Origin: Cytophagales bacterium
GTDB lineage: Bacteria; Bacteroidota; Bacteroidia; Cytophagales; Thermoflexibacteraceae
NCBI GenBank assembly: GCA_013299115.1
Contig: JAAFKA010000013.1
Coordinates: 1 to 64,000 of the forward strand
Reading direction: 5' to 3'
DNA: 64,000 bases
Below the pieces are notes generated by a model, which did not search any database, had not been told where the DNA came from, and saw nothing but the letters and a program-made list of their open reading frames with translations. Every line of letters begins with the position of its first letter. The first letter of the stretch is position 1. Positions 18,381 to 27,566 of this stretch are shown piece by piece. A program made the position numbers and the translations under genes.

Positions 18381-19106
18381 ATGCAAAAATTACTATTACA
18401 ATTCCTGTTGCTTTTATCAGTAACCATTTTGTTTTCATCTTGTACCACCCTCAACCCCATGATGAGTTATGTGCAAGCAAGTGTAAAAACCACTACCCAC
18501 AAAGTAAAATCAAAGCACAAGTACAGTCGCAAAGACCCACAACTTAAACATTTTCATACCCAAACGCAATTTGCAATAGATTTTTTGAAAGTTACCCCCA
18601 AAGTTTCCCTGCCTTCTTCGGCATTAATTACCCAAAGCACTGCCACCTTCCCCACGCTGAATCTGCCAGCTACTACCCCCGCAGACGAACAAAACTTTTT
18701 ACGAGATGAAATGGTTTGTTATGCAAAAAACTACTTAGGTATTCCTTACCGCAGCGGAGGCAAATCTGCCAAAGGTTTTGATTGTTCAGGATTTACCTCT
18801 TATGTCATGGCAAATTTTGGCTACAATGTGCCTTCTGCCTCTGTTCGCCAAGCTGAAATAGGCGAAACCATACCTTTTGAAAAAGCAAAAAAAGGAGATT
18901 TAATTTTCTTTGGCAACAAAGGCAAAAATGGAAAATACAGAGTTACTCACGCAGCCTTAGTGGTATCAGAAGAAGGCGAAGACTTGGCAATGATTCACTC
19001 TGCACGTAGAGGCATTGTGATAGACGATATTAATTCATCGAGTTGGAAAAAATACTACGCCAAAAGATTTTTGCACGTCAAACGAGTGTTGCCTTATAAG
19101 TTTTGA
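18381..19106 (+). CDS. NlpC/P60-family cell-wall hydrolase, lipoprotein
   Basis: A 241-residue C40-type peptidase. The N-terminus is a lipoprotein signal (LLLLSVTILFSSC, Cys at ~21), followed by a ~90-residue low-complexity linker and the NlpC/P60 domain (~112-241). The catalytic Cys135 is in FDCSGF and the His in VTHAALV, with IHSA as the third-site region. YRSGGKSAKGFDCSGF and KKGDLIFFG are family hallmarks. It should cleave D-gamma-Glu-to-diaminopimelate bonds in peptidoglycan stem peptides, anchored on the periplasmic side. It appears monocistronic. Confidence 0.92.
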   Translation: MQKLLLQFLLLLSVTILFSSCTTLNPMMSYVQASVKTTTHKVKSKHKYSRKDPQLKHFHTQTQFAIDFLKVTPKVSLPSSALITQSTATFPTLNLPATTPADEQNFLRDEMVCYAKNYLGIPYRSGGKSAKGFDCSGFTSYVMANFGYNVPSASVRQAEIGETIPFEKAKKGDLIFFGNKGKNGKYRVTHAALVVSEEGEDLAMIHSARRGIVIDDINSSSWKKYYAKRFLHVKRVLPYKF

Positions 19107-19233
19107 AATCTGCTAATTTAAAATGCTTGCGAGTGGTTGCACCATTTGTTTCTCTGTTTTTTCTTTTCTAAATGTCACGCATATTGAATTAAAATTTATG
19201 CTTTAATTGATTTATCTTGCAATCTGAATACAG

Positions 19234-21207
19234 ATGGAAATCACAGCACAATTACCAATTTATTTTGCATACTTGACATTATCTATTGTCCTGTTTTACA
19301 CAATAGGTCATATTGTATTACATTTTATTTTTCAGACGGAGATAAAAACGAAATATGCAACCCTATTAAGCAAAACACTGGTCGGAATGTTACTGTTTGT
19401 ACTATTGTTTTCTTTTTTCCAATCATCTTTTTTGACAATAAATTTAGCATTTATTCCTATTTTATTCGTTTTAGGTTATTTTTTGAAAAATAGCTTCATT
19501 AAGTTGCCTCCACGCAAAAAGTCATTGATTGGTAGTTTTTTACCTCATTATCAAACCATTATTTTTACATTACTTGTTTTAATTATCTTATTTGGATTAA
19601 AATCGACAGAAGTAGTAAGTACATCACATGAATATTTAACCACCGAATCTGATGGTACGATGCTGCATTACGTGCAAATTGTGGATTTATTGGCTACACT
19701 TGGCATAGAAAATCGTAATATGATGCTCAATGCTATTGACCCTAACTATCAAGGCATTGTACCCTATCATTTCTTTGAATTCTGGTTATGTGCAAGTTAT
19801 GTAAAGTTTTTGGGACTTAATTCATTAATCACTTTTCTTATTATTTTTCAGCCACTGCTACTCTATTTATTAGCACTTTCATACATGGCTTTATGTGAGA
19901 CAATAGCCGAAAAAATAATTTCAGTTCACTTTTTACTAAGTTTTTTATTCGTATTCTCCTGCTTTGCTTATTTTAATTTTTTTTTCAAAATAGGCGAATT
20001 TTTATATGCCTTTCATACTATTCATGGCAATCATGCTGTTCCTTATTTTCGATTCAAAGTTGCACTAATAGAAATCTTTTTGGTCTGTATCACAACACTG
20101 TTCTTAAAAAAGCAAGAATATTTGGCATTTCTCCTCCTCTTAGTTTTACCCATTCTATTTGTTACCACAGCTCCTGCCATTTTTAGTGCTATTTGCCTCT
20201 TTGCTTGCTGGAAGATTATTTATAACCAAGATAGAAAACAATATGTGTTGCTATTTACTTTATGTTTCATTCAGGCAATAACGATGGGATTAATTTGGTA
20301 TTTGTTTCAACCAAAGATAAATACCACGATTGATATGGGATGGAGTGTGCAGAACATAATCGTAGCATTTAAAGAAAAGTTTTTACACTATCTCTTGGCT
20401 ATGCCTATCCTTTATGCTCCATATTCTATTTTATTCCTACTCTTGCTTTATGTTTTAAATAAGACGAAACTATTTAGTTTACCTCAGCCTTTTTTCATCT
20501 TCCCTATTATGCTTTTTGTTGCAGTTTGCTTTGCCTCATTGCATACCATTTTTGATTGGCACCAATTTTATATTAATTTAGCTTATCCACTATATAAAAT
20601 CTTATTTACTGCCTTGCTTTCTTTATTGGCTATTCGTTATTTTAAATCTTTTAAAATTTTGGGGGTAGTGGTGGCAATTTCTATGCTTGTGCTCTCATTC
20701 AGAACAGTAAGAAATATGCAACTAAATATTAAGCTAAAAGATAATATACAATACTATGCTGTTAATTTTTTGGAGGAAGTGCAAATAGAGTTACAAAAAC
20801 ATAACCAAGACTATTTATTAGGTTTAGCTCTATTTGATAGCACCTACCTTATAGAAAAAAGAGAACATACACACCTACAAATGGAAAAATTGGGTGTTTA
20901 TACAGCTTATATGAAAAATAACTGTATGTTTATGAACATAAGCTGGTACAAAGCCTACGATAAATTAGACGCACTAAACCAAAATGCAGTACGAGATAAC
21001 CCGTTTTATGTATTCATTGAGCAACAGAAGAAAAAGGGCAATTTTGTTTCGTATGAAATTTCATTAAGAGATTTTATTCTTACTTACAACATAAAATTTA
21101 TTGCAACCACCCAGACAAATATATTAGAGAAAAGTATTTCAGACTTAGTAAAGAAAAAAATAATTGACTCAAAAACAGGGGAGCATTTTTACGTGCTCAA
21201 AAACTAA
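19234..21207 (+). CDS. polytopic membrane protein of unknown function
   Basis: A 657-residue protein with about 12-13 hydrophobic helices over residues 1-500 and a soluble ~155-residue C-terminal domain. Between helices 4 and 5 is a loop with polar conserved-looking segments (TTESDGTMLHYVQIVD, YQGIVPYHFFEFW). The overall plan of many helices plus a C-terminal extracytoplasmic domain resembles lipid-linked-sugar glycosyltransferases of the GT-C fold, but no clear catalytic DxD or DE motif was found, so this is a guess. It ends 39 bases before the LolD-like ATPase on the same strand, though no functional link is evident. Codon use is AT-richer than in the neighbours. Confidence 0.75.
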   Translation: MEITAQLPIYFAYLTLSIVLFYTIGHIVLHFIFQTEIKTKYATLLSKTLVGMLLFVLLFSFFQSSFLTINLAFIPILFVLGYFLKNSFIKLPPRKKSLIGSFLPHYQTIIFTLLVLIILFGLKSTEVVSTSHEYLTTESDGTMLHYVQIVDLLATLGIENRNMMLNAIDPNYQGIVPYHFFEFWLCASYVKFLGLNSLITFLIIFQPLLLYLLALSYMALCETIAEKIISVHFLLSFLFVFSCFAYFNFFFKIGEFLYAFHTIHGNHAVPYFRFKVALIEIFLVCITTLFLKKQEYLAFLLLLVLPILFVTTAPAIFSAICLFACWKIIYNQDRKQYVLLFTLCFIQAITMGLIWYLFQPKINTTIDMGWSVQNIIVAFKEKFLHYLLAMPILYAPYSILFLLLLYVLNKTKLFSLPQPFFIFPIMLFVAVCFASLHTIFDWHQFYINLAYPLYKILFTALLSLLAIRYFKSFKILGVVVAISMLVLSFRTVRNMQLNIKLKDNIQYYAVNFLEEVQIELQKHNQDYLLGLALFDSTYLIEKREHTHLQMEKLGVYTAYMKNNCMFMNISWYKAYDKLDALNQNAVRDNPFYVFIEQQKKKGNFVSYEISLRDFILTYNIKFIATTQTNILEKSISDLVKKKIIDSKTGEHFYVLKN

Positions 21208-21241
21208 TATACAAAAAACTGGTGATTTGCAGCAATTTGTT

Positions 21242-21249
21242 TACCTTTG
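21242..21249 (+). promoter_or_regulatory. TAnnTTTG -7 element overlapping the start of the LolD-like gene
   Basis: TACCTTTG matches the Bacteroidota -7 consensus. The expected transcript start would be about 7 bases downstream, inside or just before the possible TTG start codons at 21247 and 21265. No good -33 TTG lies at the usual distance, so support is moderate. Confidence 0.4.
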
Positions 21250-21954
21250 CAAAAAATCAAAACATTGGAAATTCCAATTATTAAAGCCCAAGAGCTGAAC
21301 AAATATTACTACGACCCTGTAACTTTTCAGGTGCTAAAAGACATAGATTTAGCCATTTACGAAGGTGAATTTATCTCTATTGTAGGTTCTTCGGGCAGTG
21401 GCAAGTCCACCTTGCTTTATACCTTATCTACCTTAGACTCAGACTATCAGGGCAATATTTGGTTTGATAATACCAACATTAAACAGCTGACTAACAAGCA
21501 ATTAGCCGACTTGCGAAATACCAAAATTGGTTTTGTTTTCCAATTTCATTACCTCTTGCCTGAGTTTACAGTCTTAGAAAATGTGATGATGCCCGCCATG
21601 AAACTCAAAAATATTTCGTTAGAAGAAACCGAAGCCAAAGCTTATAAAAAGTTACAACTATTTGGTATGGAAGCACAAGCAGGTAAACGAGCAAGCAAAC
21701 TATCTGGTGGTCAACAACAGAGAGTAGCTATAGCACGTGCCTTAATGAATGACCCAAAAATTTTGTTTGGAGACGAACCAACAGGCAATTTGGACTCCAA
21801 AAATGCAGAAATGGTGTTTGAACTATTTGAAACCCTGCAAAAAGAATTTAAGCAAACTATTTTGCTTGTAACCCATGACGATAAGTTTGCCCACCGCACC
21901 CAACGAAGCATTACCTTACTGGACGGAAAGGTAATTAAGGATATAAAAAAGTAA
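21247..21954 (+). CDS. lolD: ABC transporter ATPase, LolD/MacB type
   Basis: A 235-residue ATPase with Walker A GSSGSGKST, Q-loop region FQFHYLLPEF, signature LSGGQQQRVAIARAL, Walker B ILFGDEPTGNLD and switch His in VTHDDKF. The LLPEFT.LENVMMPA block fits the LolD subgroup, which powers release of lipoproteins from the inner membrane with LolC/E; MacB-type ATPases are the alternative. No permease gene is nearby. There is no ATG before the conserved ATPase start: the possible starts are TTG at 21247 or, more likely, TTG at 21265 (giving MEIPIIKAQELNKYYYD), because a -7 promoter element overlaps 21242-21249. Confidence 0.85.
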   Translation: MQKIKTLEIPIIKAQELNKYYYDPVTFQVLKDIDLAIYEGEFISIVGSSGSGKSTLLYTLSTLDSDYQGNIWFDNTNIKQLTNKQLADLRNTKIGFVFQFHYLLPEFTVLENVMMPAMKLKNISLEETEAKAYKKLQLFGMEAQAGKRASKLSGGQQQRVAIARALMNDPKILFGDEPTGNLDSKNAEMVFELFETLQKEFKQTILLVTHDDKFAHRTQRSITLLDGKVIKDIKK

Positions 21955-22006
21955 GTATATTTTTGCAGACCTTATCATTATCACCAAACAACCTCATAAC
22001 AAAGCA

Positions 22007-22822
22007 TTAATTTTCCTCAAATTTGGGCTTTCTTTTGGCAAATAAGGCTTGCATCGTTTCCTGCATATCATTGGAGAGCATCATGGCGGAGTTCCAAGTG
22101 GCTACATAGTTCAACCCATCGGCTATGCTATGGTCTACAGAATAAGCAAGCACTTGCTTGATACCTCTTATGGTTAGTGGCGACTTTTCGGCTATGGTGG
22201 CTGCTTCTTGCAGGGTAGCTTGCAACATTTCTTCGGCTGTGGCAAAGGCTGCATTGACTAATCCGCAGTTTACAAGGGATTTGCCTGTGTAAGTAGCACC
22301 TGAAAAAGCCATTTCCTTAGCTACGCCCATCGAAACCAATCGAGGAAGACGTTGCAAAGTGCCTAAATCTGCTACAATACCAAAATCTATTTCTTTGACA
22401 CAAAAAATGGCGTTGTCCGTAGCATAACGCATATCGCAAGCAGTAGCTATGTCTAAGCCGCCGCCTATGCAAGAGCCATGAATGGCTGCCAAAACAGGTT
22501 TTGAGCAGTTTTCTATGGCTGTAACACAGCTCTGCAAATCCAAGATAAAACGGCGTAACTTTTCGTTAGTTCTTGCTTGGCAATTACTTTTTGTCAATTC
22601 AACCAATTTTGTAAATACGCTAATGTCTATGCCGCTGCAAAAATGTTTGCCTTCGCCACTCAATACCACCACCCTTACCTCTGTATCTTGGTCTAAAGCC
22701 TCAAACAGATGACGGAGTTCGTGCCACGCAGCCAAAGGCAAGGCATTTGCCTTGTCTGCATTGTTAAAACGGACATGGGCAACAAAATTATTGATGTCTA
22801 AAAAAAAATATTGATAGGTCAT
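22007..22822 (-). CDS. enoyl-CoA hydratase/isomerase family, dienoyl-CoA isomerase-like
   Basis: A 271-residue crotonase-fold protein. The oxyanion-hole segments are HFCSGIDIS and AAIHGSCIGGGLDIA. The segment KEIDFGIVADLGTLQRLP carries a Glu and an Asp spaced as in delta(3,5)-delta(2,4)-dienoyl-CoA isomerase (ECH1), whose hallmark is KEVD.G.AADVGTLQRLP. That enzyme shifts double bonds during beta-oxidation of unsaturated fatty acids. Ordinary enoyl-CoA hydratases keep Glu in both positions, so the isomerase reading is preferred. It stands alone on the minus strand, convergent with the LolD-like gene. Confidence 0.9.
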   Translation of the reverse strand: MTYQYFFLDINNFVAHVRFNNADKANALPLAAWHELRHLFEALDQDTEVRVVVLSGEGKHFCSGIDISVFTKLVELTKSNCQARTNEKLRRFILDLQSCVTAIENCSKPVLAAIHGSCIGGGLDIATACDMRYATDNAIFCVKEIDFGIVADLGTLQRLPRLVSMGVAKEMAFSGATYTGKSLVNCGLVNAAFATAEEMLQATLQEAATIAEKSPLTIRGIKQVLAYSVDHSIADGLNYVATWNSAMMLSNDMQETMQALFAKRKPKFEEN

Positions 22823-22985
22823 TAGGTTGATTGGGTTTGGTGCTCTTAACTTTTCGGCAAGTTAAGAATTTTTAAGAAATCCTAACAAACTTTAACCTTT
22901 TCTTACAAACAGAAATTTGTAGCTTGATTTATGAATAGACTTGTTTGGTTGCCTTCAAGCAAACGACTTAAGTAATTGAACCTAA

Positions 22986-23014
22986 TTATCCGACACCTCA
23001 AAGGTGTCGGATAA
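22986..23014. repeat. palindromic repeat, TTATCGGACACTT family
   Basis: A perfect 13-bp stem, ttatccgacacct against aggtgtcggataa, with a 3-base loop. Same family as 5843-5871 and 45312-45341, with the C/G pairs at two positions changed on both arms (compensatory changes). Confidence 0.85.
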
Positions 23015-23078
23015 GTCTGATAATCAGATATATAGAGTTTAAAACATTGTCGATTATTTAAGTCTAACTACTTAGTAC

Positions 23079-23158
23079 GCAGCTAACAATGATTAAACTG
23101 ATTTTTTGCGGATAAAAAAATCAGTGTTTTATCCGTAAAACCAGTGTTATCTGTCTGC
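23079..23158. repeat. degenerate inverted repeat, CAGATAACAC type
   Basis: gcagctaacaatgatt at the left is weakly paired with the rightmost accagtgttatctgtctgc. Two inner arms, tgcggataaaa and ttttatccgta, pair well, so the structure may be two nested hairpins. It resembles 17887-17981. Confidence 0.5.
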
Positions 23159-23369
23159 AAAAGATGTTATAGTTTTCCCAACTAAACAAGTCCAATTACT
23201 ATGCAACTTACATTAAGTATTGCGTAATATCTTGTTCAAAATCAGAGAATAAACGATTGTTATTTTCTTTTGCTTGTTCTTTTGGTGTTTGTATAAAATT
23301 CAATAAATAATTATTTTGCAAAGATAATTATTTTTACCTATCATTGCAAGGAAATAGCTATTTTAAAAA

Positions 23370-24449
23370 ATGCCTGAAAAACCACACTTTGTCATAGCAC
23401 AAGGGTCTTGTTACGATAAAATATTGAATTTGGCTGCCCACAGCATAGATGCCTTAGTAACAGACCCTCCGTATGGTATTTCTTTCCAAAACCAAGAATG
23501 GGACAAGCCCACAGTGCAAGAGGATTTAGTGGGAAATACCAAAAAAAATTGCCCTAATCCTAAAATATGGGCAGAGTGTTTTCGTGTACTCAAACCTGGG
23601 GCTTTTGGCTTTGTTTTTTCGTTTCCAAGAGTGATGCACAGAGTCATGGCAGATTTGGAAGACCATGGGTTTATTATCAAAGATGTGTTGATGTGGGTTT
23701 ATTTGAATGGCATGCCCAAGTCGAGAAATATTGGTTTAGATATAGACAAATCGGAAGGCGTAGCCAGCGAAATTGTTGGTGAATATAATTATTTGCAAGG
23801 CTATGTACCTAATGGGGCTAACACCTATAAAACTAAACAACAAAAACACAAACTAAAACCTGCCTCCGAAAAAGGCAAACAATATGATGGGGCAGGTTTG
23901 GGTATCAAACCAAGTTATGAACCTATTATTTTGGTGCAAAAACCTATTGAAAAAGGCTTAACGGTGGCTGAAAACTTACTAAAATATGGTACAGGTGCAT
24001 TAAATTTGGAGGCAACTCGTATGCCCTACCAAAAGGGAGAGTCCAAAGTTGGACACAACCCCCACCCCAAAGGCAGAGTGGCTGCCAATATCTTGCGAAC
24101 CAACCAGTTGCATGACGACCACGACAAATACTTTTTTTATGGAGAAGCAAACGAATGGTTAGAAAATGAAGATGCCAATCTAAATAAGGAATTGTTTTTT
24201 CCAAAAGTACGCCAACACAAAGAAAAGTTTAACATACACCCTACTTTAAAACCTGTTCCGTTGATGGAGCATTTGGTGCAGCTTATCAGTTTCGATGCCC
24301 ATACGATTATAGACCCTTTCATGGGTAGCGGCAGTACAGGCGTTGCGTGTGTGCATAAACAACGAAACTTTGTAGGCTATGAATTAGAAACAGAATACTT
24401 TGCCATAGCCAAACAACGGATTGACTATCATAGTGCAAAACTGTTTTAA
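23370..24449 (+). CDS. orphan DNA methyltransferase, beta class (N4-cytosine or N6-adenine)
   Basis: A 359-residue AdoMet-dependent DNA amino-methyltransferase. Motif IV is TDPPYG (residues 31-36), and the FxGxG motif I (DPFMGSGSTG) lies near the C-terminus (~313-322). The order motif IV, target-recognition region, motif I is that of the beta class. The C-terminal block RNFVGYELETEYFAIAKQRI is the usual motif II/III region. There is no restriction endonuclease, specificity subunit or control protein beside it, so it looks like a solitary or phage-derived methyltransferase. The target site cannot be read from sequence. The next gene begins 26 bases downstream but is unrelated in function. Confidence 0.92.
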   Translation: MPEKPHFVIAQGSCYDKILNLAAHSIDALVTDPPYGISFQNQEWDKPTVQEDLVGNTKKNCPNPKIWAECFRVLKPGAFGFVFSFPRVMHRVMADLEDHGFIIKDVLMWVYLNGMPKSRNIGLDIDKSEGVASEIVGEYNYLQGYVPNGANTYKTKQQKHKLKPASEKGKQYDGAGLGIKPSYEPIILVQKPIEKGLTVAENLLKYGTGALNLEATRMPYQKGESKVGHNPHPKGRVAANILRTNQLHDDHDKYFFYGEANEWLENEDANLNKELFFPKVRQHKEKFNIHPTLKPVPLMEHLVQLISFDAHTIIDPFMGSGSTGVACVHKQRNFVGYELETEYFAIAKQRIDYHSAKLF

Positions 24450-24475
24450 GTGTTATTTTAAAAAACAACTACTTT

Positions 24476-25786
24476 ATGAACTTTTTGCAATCATTTTTCC
24501 ATTTTGCCCTTTTCTCCTATCGGGTGCAAAGCCTTTTATTTGCCTTTTTTGTCTTTTTGGCTGCTTGCCAACCTCCTGCGGACACACACGAACACAAGGC
24601 AGATGACGGACATACGCATGACGCACCTACACCTGCTACGCACACCCACGAGGGCGAGGAAAATAGCAACACACTATCTATCACAGCCGAACAATTTAAA
24701 ACTTCGGGCATTGTGTTGGGGACTTTGCAAGCACGCAATTTGAGTGGAACTATCAAAGTGAATGGGGTGCTTGACGTGCCACCGCAAAATTTAGTCAATA
24801 TTTCGGCAGTCATGGGTGGCTTTGTCCGCAAGACAGATTTGTTGCAAGGTATGAAGGTAAAAAAGGGGCAATTGTTGGTAGTGATTGAAAATCAGGAGTT
24901 TATCCAAATTCAACAAGACTATTTGGAAACCAAAGCCCGTTTAGAATATGCAGAATTGGAATACAAACGCCAAGAATTGTTGGCAAAAGAAAATGCCAAT
25001 GCTGCCAAAATTTTTCAACAGGTGCGGGCAGACTACCAAAGTTTGCAAGCAAAACACAAAGCCCTTGCAAAAAAACTACAAACCATTGGTATCAGCACCC
25101 AACAAGTGGAAACAGGGGAAATAACCAACTCGGTGAGCATTTTTTCACCTGCGGCGGGCTATGTAACAGAGGTAAACGTAAACTTAGGTAAATATGTAAC
25201 GCCGACTGATGTGCTGTTTGAGTTGGTGGATACAGAGCATTTGCACGTAGAATTGTCTGTTTTTGAGCAAGATGTGGCTTTGCTGAAAATAGGGCAAAAG
25301 CTACATTTTTTCCTTGCCCATGAGCCGCAAAAAGAAAGACAAGCAACTGTTTATCTTATCAATCCTAAAATTAATGCAGACCGTACTGTGCGGGTGCATT
25401 GCCACTTCGACAGCCCTGAAACAGATTTATTGCCCAATACTTACGTGAAGGCTATTATAGATTTGGGCGAAACGGCAAAACCTGCCCTGCCCGACGAGGC
25501 TATTGTGCATTTTGAAAACCAAGATTATGTGTTTGCTCAACAAGCTATTGCAACCAATCCTACCAACTCAACAAACTCAAAAAATACGACCAACACGACT
25601 AACTCAACGGCAAGTTACCAATTTTTGTTAGTGCCTATCCGCAAAGGCGTGGCAGAACACGGTTTTACAGAGGTCTTGCTACCTCAAAACATAGACCCCG
25701 CCAAAACGCAATTTGTGCTAAAAGGTGCTTTGGCTTTACTGACTACCTTAAAAGATTCGGGAGAAGAAGAAGGGCATGGGCATTGA
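24476..25786 (+). CDS. RND efflux periplasmic adaptor, CusB/CzcB-type, His-rich
   Basis: A 436-residue adaptor lipoprotein. The signal peptide ends in a lipobox (FLAAC, Cys31) and is followed by a His-rich segment at ~36-60 (THEHKADDGHTHD, THTHEG) that probably binds metal. Barrel-sandwich, coiled-coil hairpin (~150-210), lipoyl and beta-barrel segments follow in the usual order of CusB-like adaptors of heavy-metal RND pumps. A low-complexity Asn/Thr/Ser insert lies at ~360-380. A second short His tail (GHGH) ends the protein. The expected pump (CusA/CzcA) and outer-membrane channel are not adjacent, so it must work with pump parts encoded elsewhere or be a left-over. Confidence 0.88.
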   Translation: MNFLQSFFHFALFSYRVQSLLFAFFVFLAACQPPADTHEHKADDGHTHDAPTPATHTHEGEENSNTLSITAEQFKTSGIVLGTLQARNLSGTIKVNGVLDVPPQNLVNISAVMGGFVRKTDLLQGMKVKKGQLLVVIENQEFIQIQQDYLETKARLEYAELEYKRQELLAKENANAAKIFQQVRADYQSLQAKHKALAKKLQTIGISTQQVETGEITNSVSIFSPAAGYVTEVNVNLGKYVTPTDVLFELVDTEHLHVELSVFEQDVALLKIGQKLHFFLAHEPQKERQATVYLINPKINADRTVRVHCHFDSPETDLLPNTYVKAIIDLGETAKPALPDEAIVHFENQDYVFAQQAIATNPTNSTNSKNTTNTTNSTASYQFLLVPIRKGVAEHGFTEVLLPQNIDPAKTQFVLKGALALLTTLKDSGEEEGHGH

Positions 25787-26077
25787 GAATTAAAAATAAA
25801 AAATTGTGTCGCAAAAGACACCACTGTTTAGCATAGGTAATAAGACAAAATAAATTCCTGTTCTTTCTTTGTGGACTTTGTACGTTAGTGGGTCATAATC
25901 AAGTAATTACAGCAATCGAAATTTATACCTTTATTTTGTCTTATTATTTAAAACCTTAAAATTAGGAGCAACTCTCGAATTGTATGACAAATTTTGCATT
26001 TTTTATTTAATTTTTTGCGTTACTTTGCAAAACGATTTAACTTATAAAGTAGTAAAGTTACAATTCAAAAATTCTCG

Positions 26078-26290
26078 ATGCGTCTATACGAAATTATCTT
26101 TCTTGTCATTGCTATTTTAATGGCAATAGCCTATTGTGGCTTAGGTGTGGCAATGGCGTTGGGCAAATTGCCAATTTTCCCCGCCGATTCGCCGTTTAAT
26201 CTCCTTGTTGGTGTGCTATTCTTTGCTTACGGACTGTTTCGAGGCTGGCGAGTGTACCAAAAAGTAAATGATTTCAGAAATTTTGAATAA
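26078..26290 (+). CDS. small membrane protein
   Basis: A 70-residue protein with two membrane segments (~5-29 and ~42-57) joined by a short loop (GKLPIFPADSPF), and a charged C-terminal tail (YQKVNDFRNFE). The coherent topology and good ATG support it as a real gene. No family is recognised. It is 155 bases upstream of the PstS-like gene, on the same strand, but the two are separated by a tandem hairpin repeat. Confidence 0.6.
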   Translation: MRLYEIIFLVIAILMAIAYCGLGVAMALGKLPIFPADSPFNLLVGVLFFAYGLFRGWRVYQKVNDFRNFE

Positions 26291-26303
26291 ATTTAAGTTG
26301 TTT

Positions 26304-26391
26304 GTGAAGAATGTAGCACACACTTTAGCGTGTGAAGAATGTAGCATACGCTTTAGCGTGTGAAGAATGTAACATACGCTTTAGCGTGTGG
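26304..26391. repeat. three 28-bp tandem hairpin units (GTAG-footed)
   Basis: Three direct copies of a 28-base unit start at 26304, 26332 and 26360, each holding an acacgctttagcgtgt-type hairpin preceded by aatGTAG or aatGTAA. The units differ at a few positions. They lie between the small membrane protein and the PstS-like gene, 54 bases before its ATG, and so may fall in its leader. Confidence 0.85.
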
Positions 26392-26444
26392 TAAAACCTC
26401 ACAAAAACCAACAACTAAAAATTAACAATCTAATCAATACAATA

Positions 26445-27464
26445 ATGACAAAACTTTGTTTTTATCCATATCTACTAAAAAATTTAGCAATGTTAGCAGT
26501 TTTTTGTGGCAGTTTAGTCGGCTTATCGGCTTGCGAAGACTACGACAAAAACGGCAAAATCTTAGACACACCCACCACAGGCGAAATTACGATTGGCGTA
26601 GACGAGTCTTTTCAGCCTTTGCTTATGGCAGAAATAGACGGTTTTGCTATTCTCTACAAAAGAGCCAAAATCAATGCCCGTTACCAATCGGAGGGCGAAG
26701 TGCTGCAAAACTTTTTGAAAGACAGTTTTCGCCTTGCCGTAGTTTCGCGTGAGTTGAACGAAGCAGAAAAAGCAGAGTTCAAACGCCAAACCATTACGCC
26801 GCGCAGCCACAAAGCAGCCGTAGATGCCATCTGTTTGGTAGTAAACAGCCAAAACATAGACTCCGCTTTGACAGTGCAGCAATTTACAGACATCTTAACA
26901 GGCAAAATTAGTCGTTGGAGTGAATTGAATCCCAAAGGCAAAAAAGATTCTATTCGGGTGGTGTTTGACAACAACAATTCGAGTAATTTGAGTTGGTTGC
27001 AAAACAAGTTGAAATTGCCAGAGCCAATGGGCAAACATATTTTTGCAGTCAATTCCAACCAAGAAGTGGTGAAATATGTAAACGAACACCCCAACAGTTT
27101 GGGCGTAATTGGCATCAGTTGGATAACCGACTCCTCTGCCAATGAAAAAGAAATTAGGCGGTTTATGCAAGAAAACAAAGTGCTTTCCGTCGTACCCGAC
27201 TCGGTAGCTGCACAGGTCAAAAACATACACACCGACTTAGACCTCAACCTTTATTTTCCTGCCCAAGCCAATATAGCCCGCAAATATTATCCGTTTTGCC
27301 GAACAGTCTATATTTTGAGTCGAGAAGGAAGGTCAGGCTTAGGCACAGGTTTTACCTCCTACGTTTTGGGAGATAAAGGGCAGCGAATTGTGTTAAAAGC
27401 TGGTTTGCTGCCGTTTACCATGCCCTTGCGGTTAGTGCAACTCAAAAAAATGGAGATTGAGTAG
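26445..27464 (+). CDS. PstS-like phosphate-binding lipoprotein
   Basis: A 339-residue periplasmic substrate-binding protein. The ATG at 26445 gives a lipoprotein signal with Cys30 (GLSAC). The body has features of PBP-like (PstS) domains: GEITIGVDESFQPL near the start, SRELNEAEK, TVQQFTDILTGKISRWSEL and GLGTGFTSYVLGDKGQ near the end. PstS binds inorganic phosphate for the PstABC transporter, but no pst genes are nearby, so a regulatory or scavenging role is possible. A hairpin array (26304-26391) lies just upstream. Confidence 0.85.
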   Translation: MTKLCFYPYLLKNLAMLAVFCGSLVGLSACEDYDKNGKILDTPTTGEITIGVDESFQPLLMAEIDGFAILYKRAKINARYQSEGEVLQNFLKDSFRLAVVSRELNEAEKAEFKRQTITPRSHKAAVDAICLVVNSQNIDSALTVQQFTDILTGKISRWSELNPKGKKDSIRVVFDNNNSSNLSWLQNKLKLPEPMGKHIFAVNSNQEVVKYVNEHPNSLGVIGISWITDSSANEKEIRRFMQENKVLSVVPDSVAAQVKNIHTDLDLNLYFPAQANIARKYYPFCRTVYILSREGRSGLGTGFTSYVLGDKGQRIVLKAGLLPFTMPLRLVQLKKMEIE

Positions 27465-27566
27465 GCAAGAATTACTTACAAAACAATTCTTACATTTTAG
27501 GTATAGCAGAGAAATAATGGGAAATAATAGCTATATTTAAGATAAAAGCTTTATTTCTTGTCTATT

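Larger units (their letters stand above)
22823..23369. other. 547-base intergenic region between divergent genes
   Basis: It lies between the dienoyl-CoA isomerase-like gene (minus) and the DNA methyltransferase (plus). It contains a perfect hairpin at 22986-23014 and a degenerate palindrome at 23079-23158. The rest is AT-rich with no recognisable gene. Confidence 0.6.
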
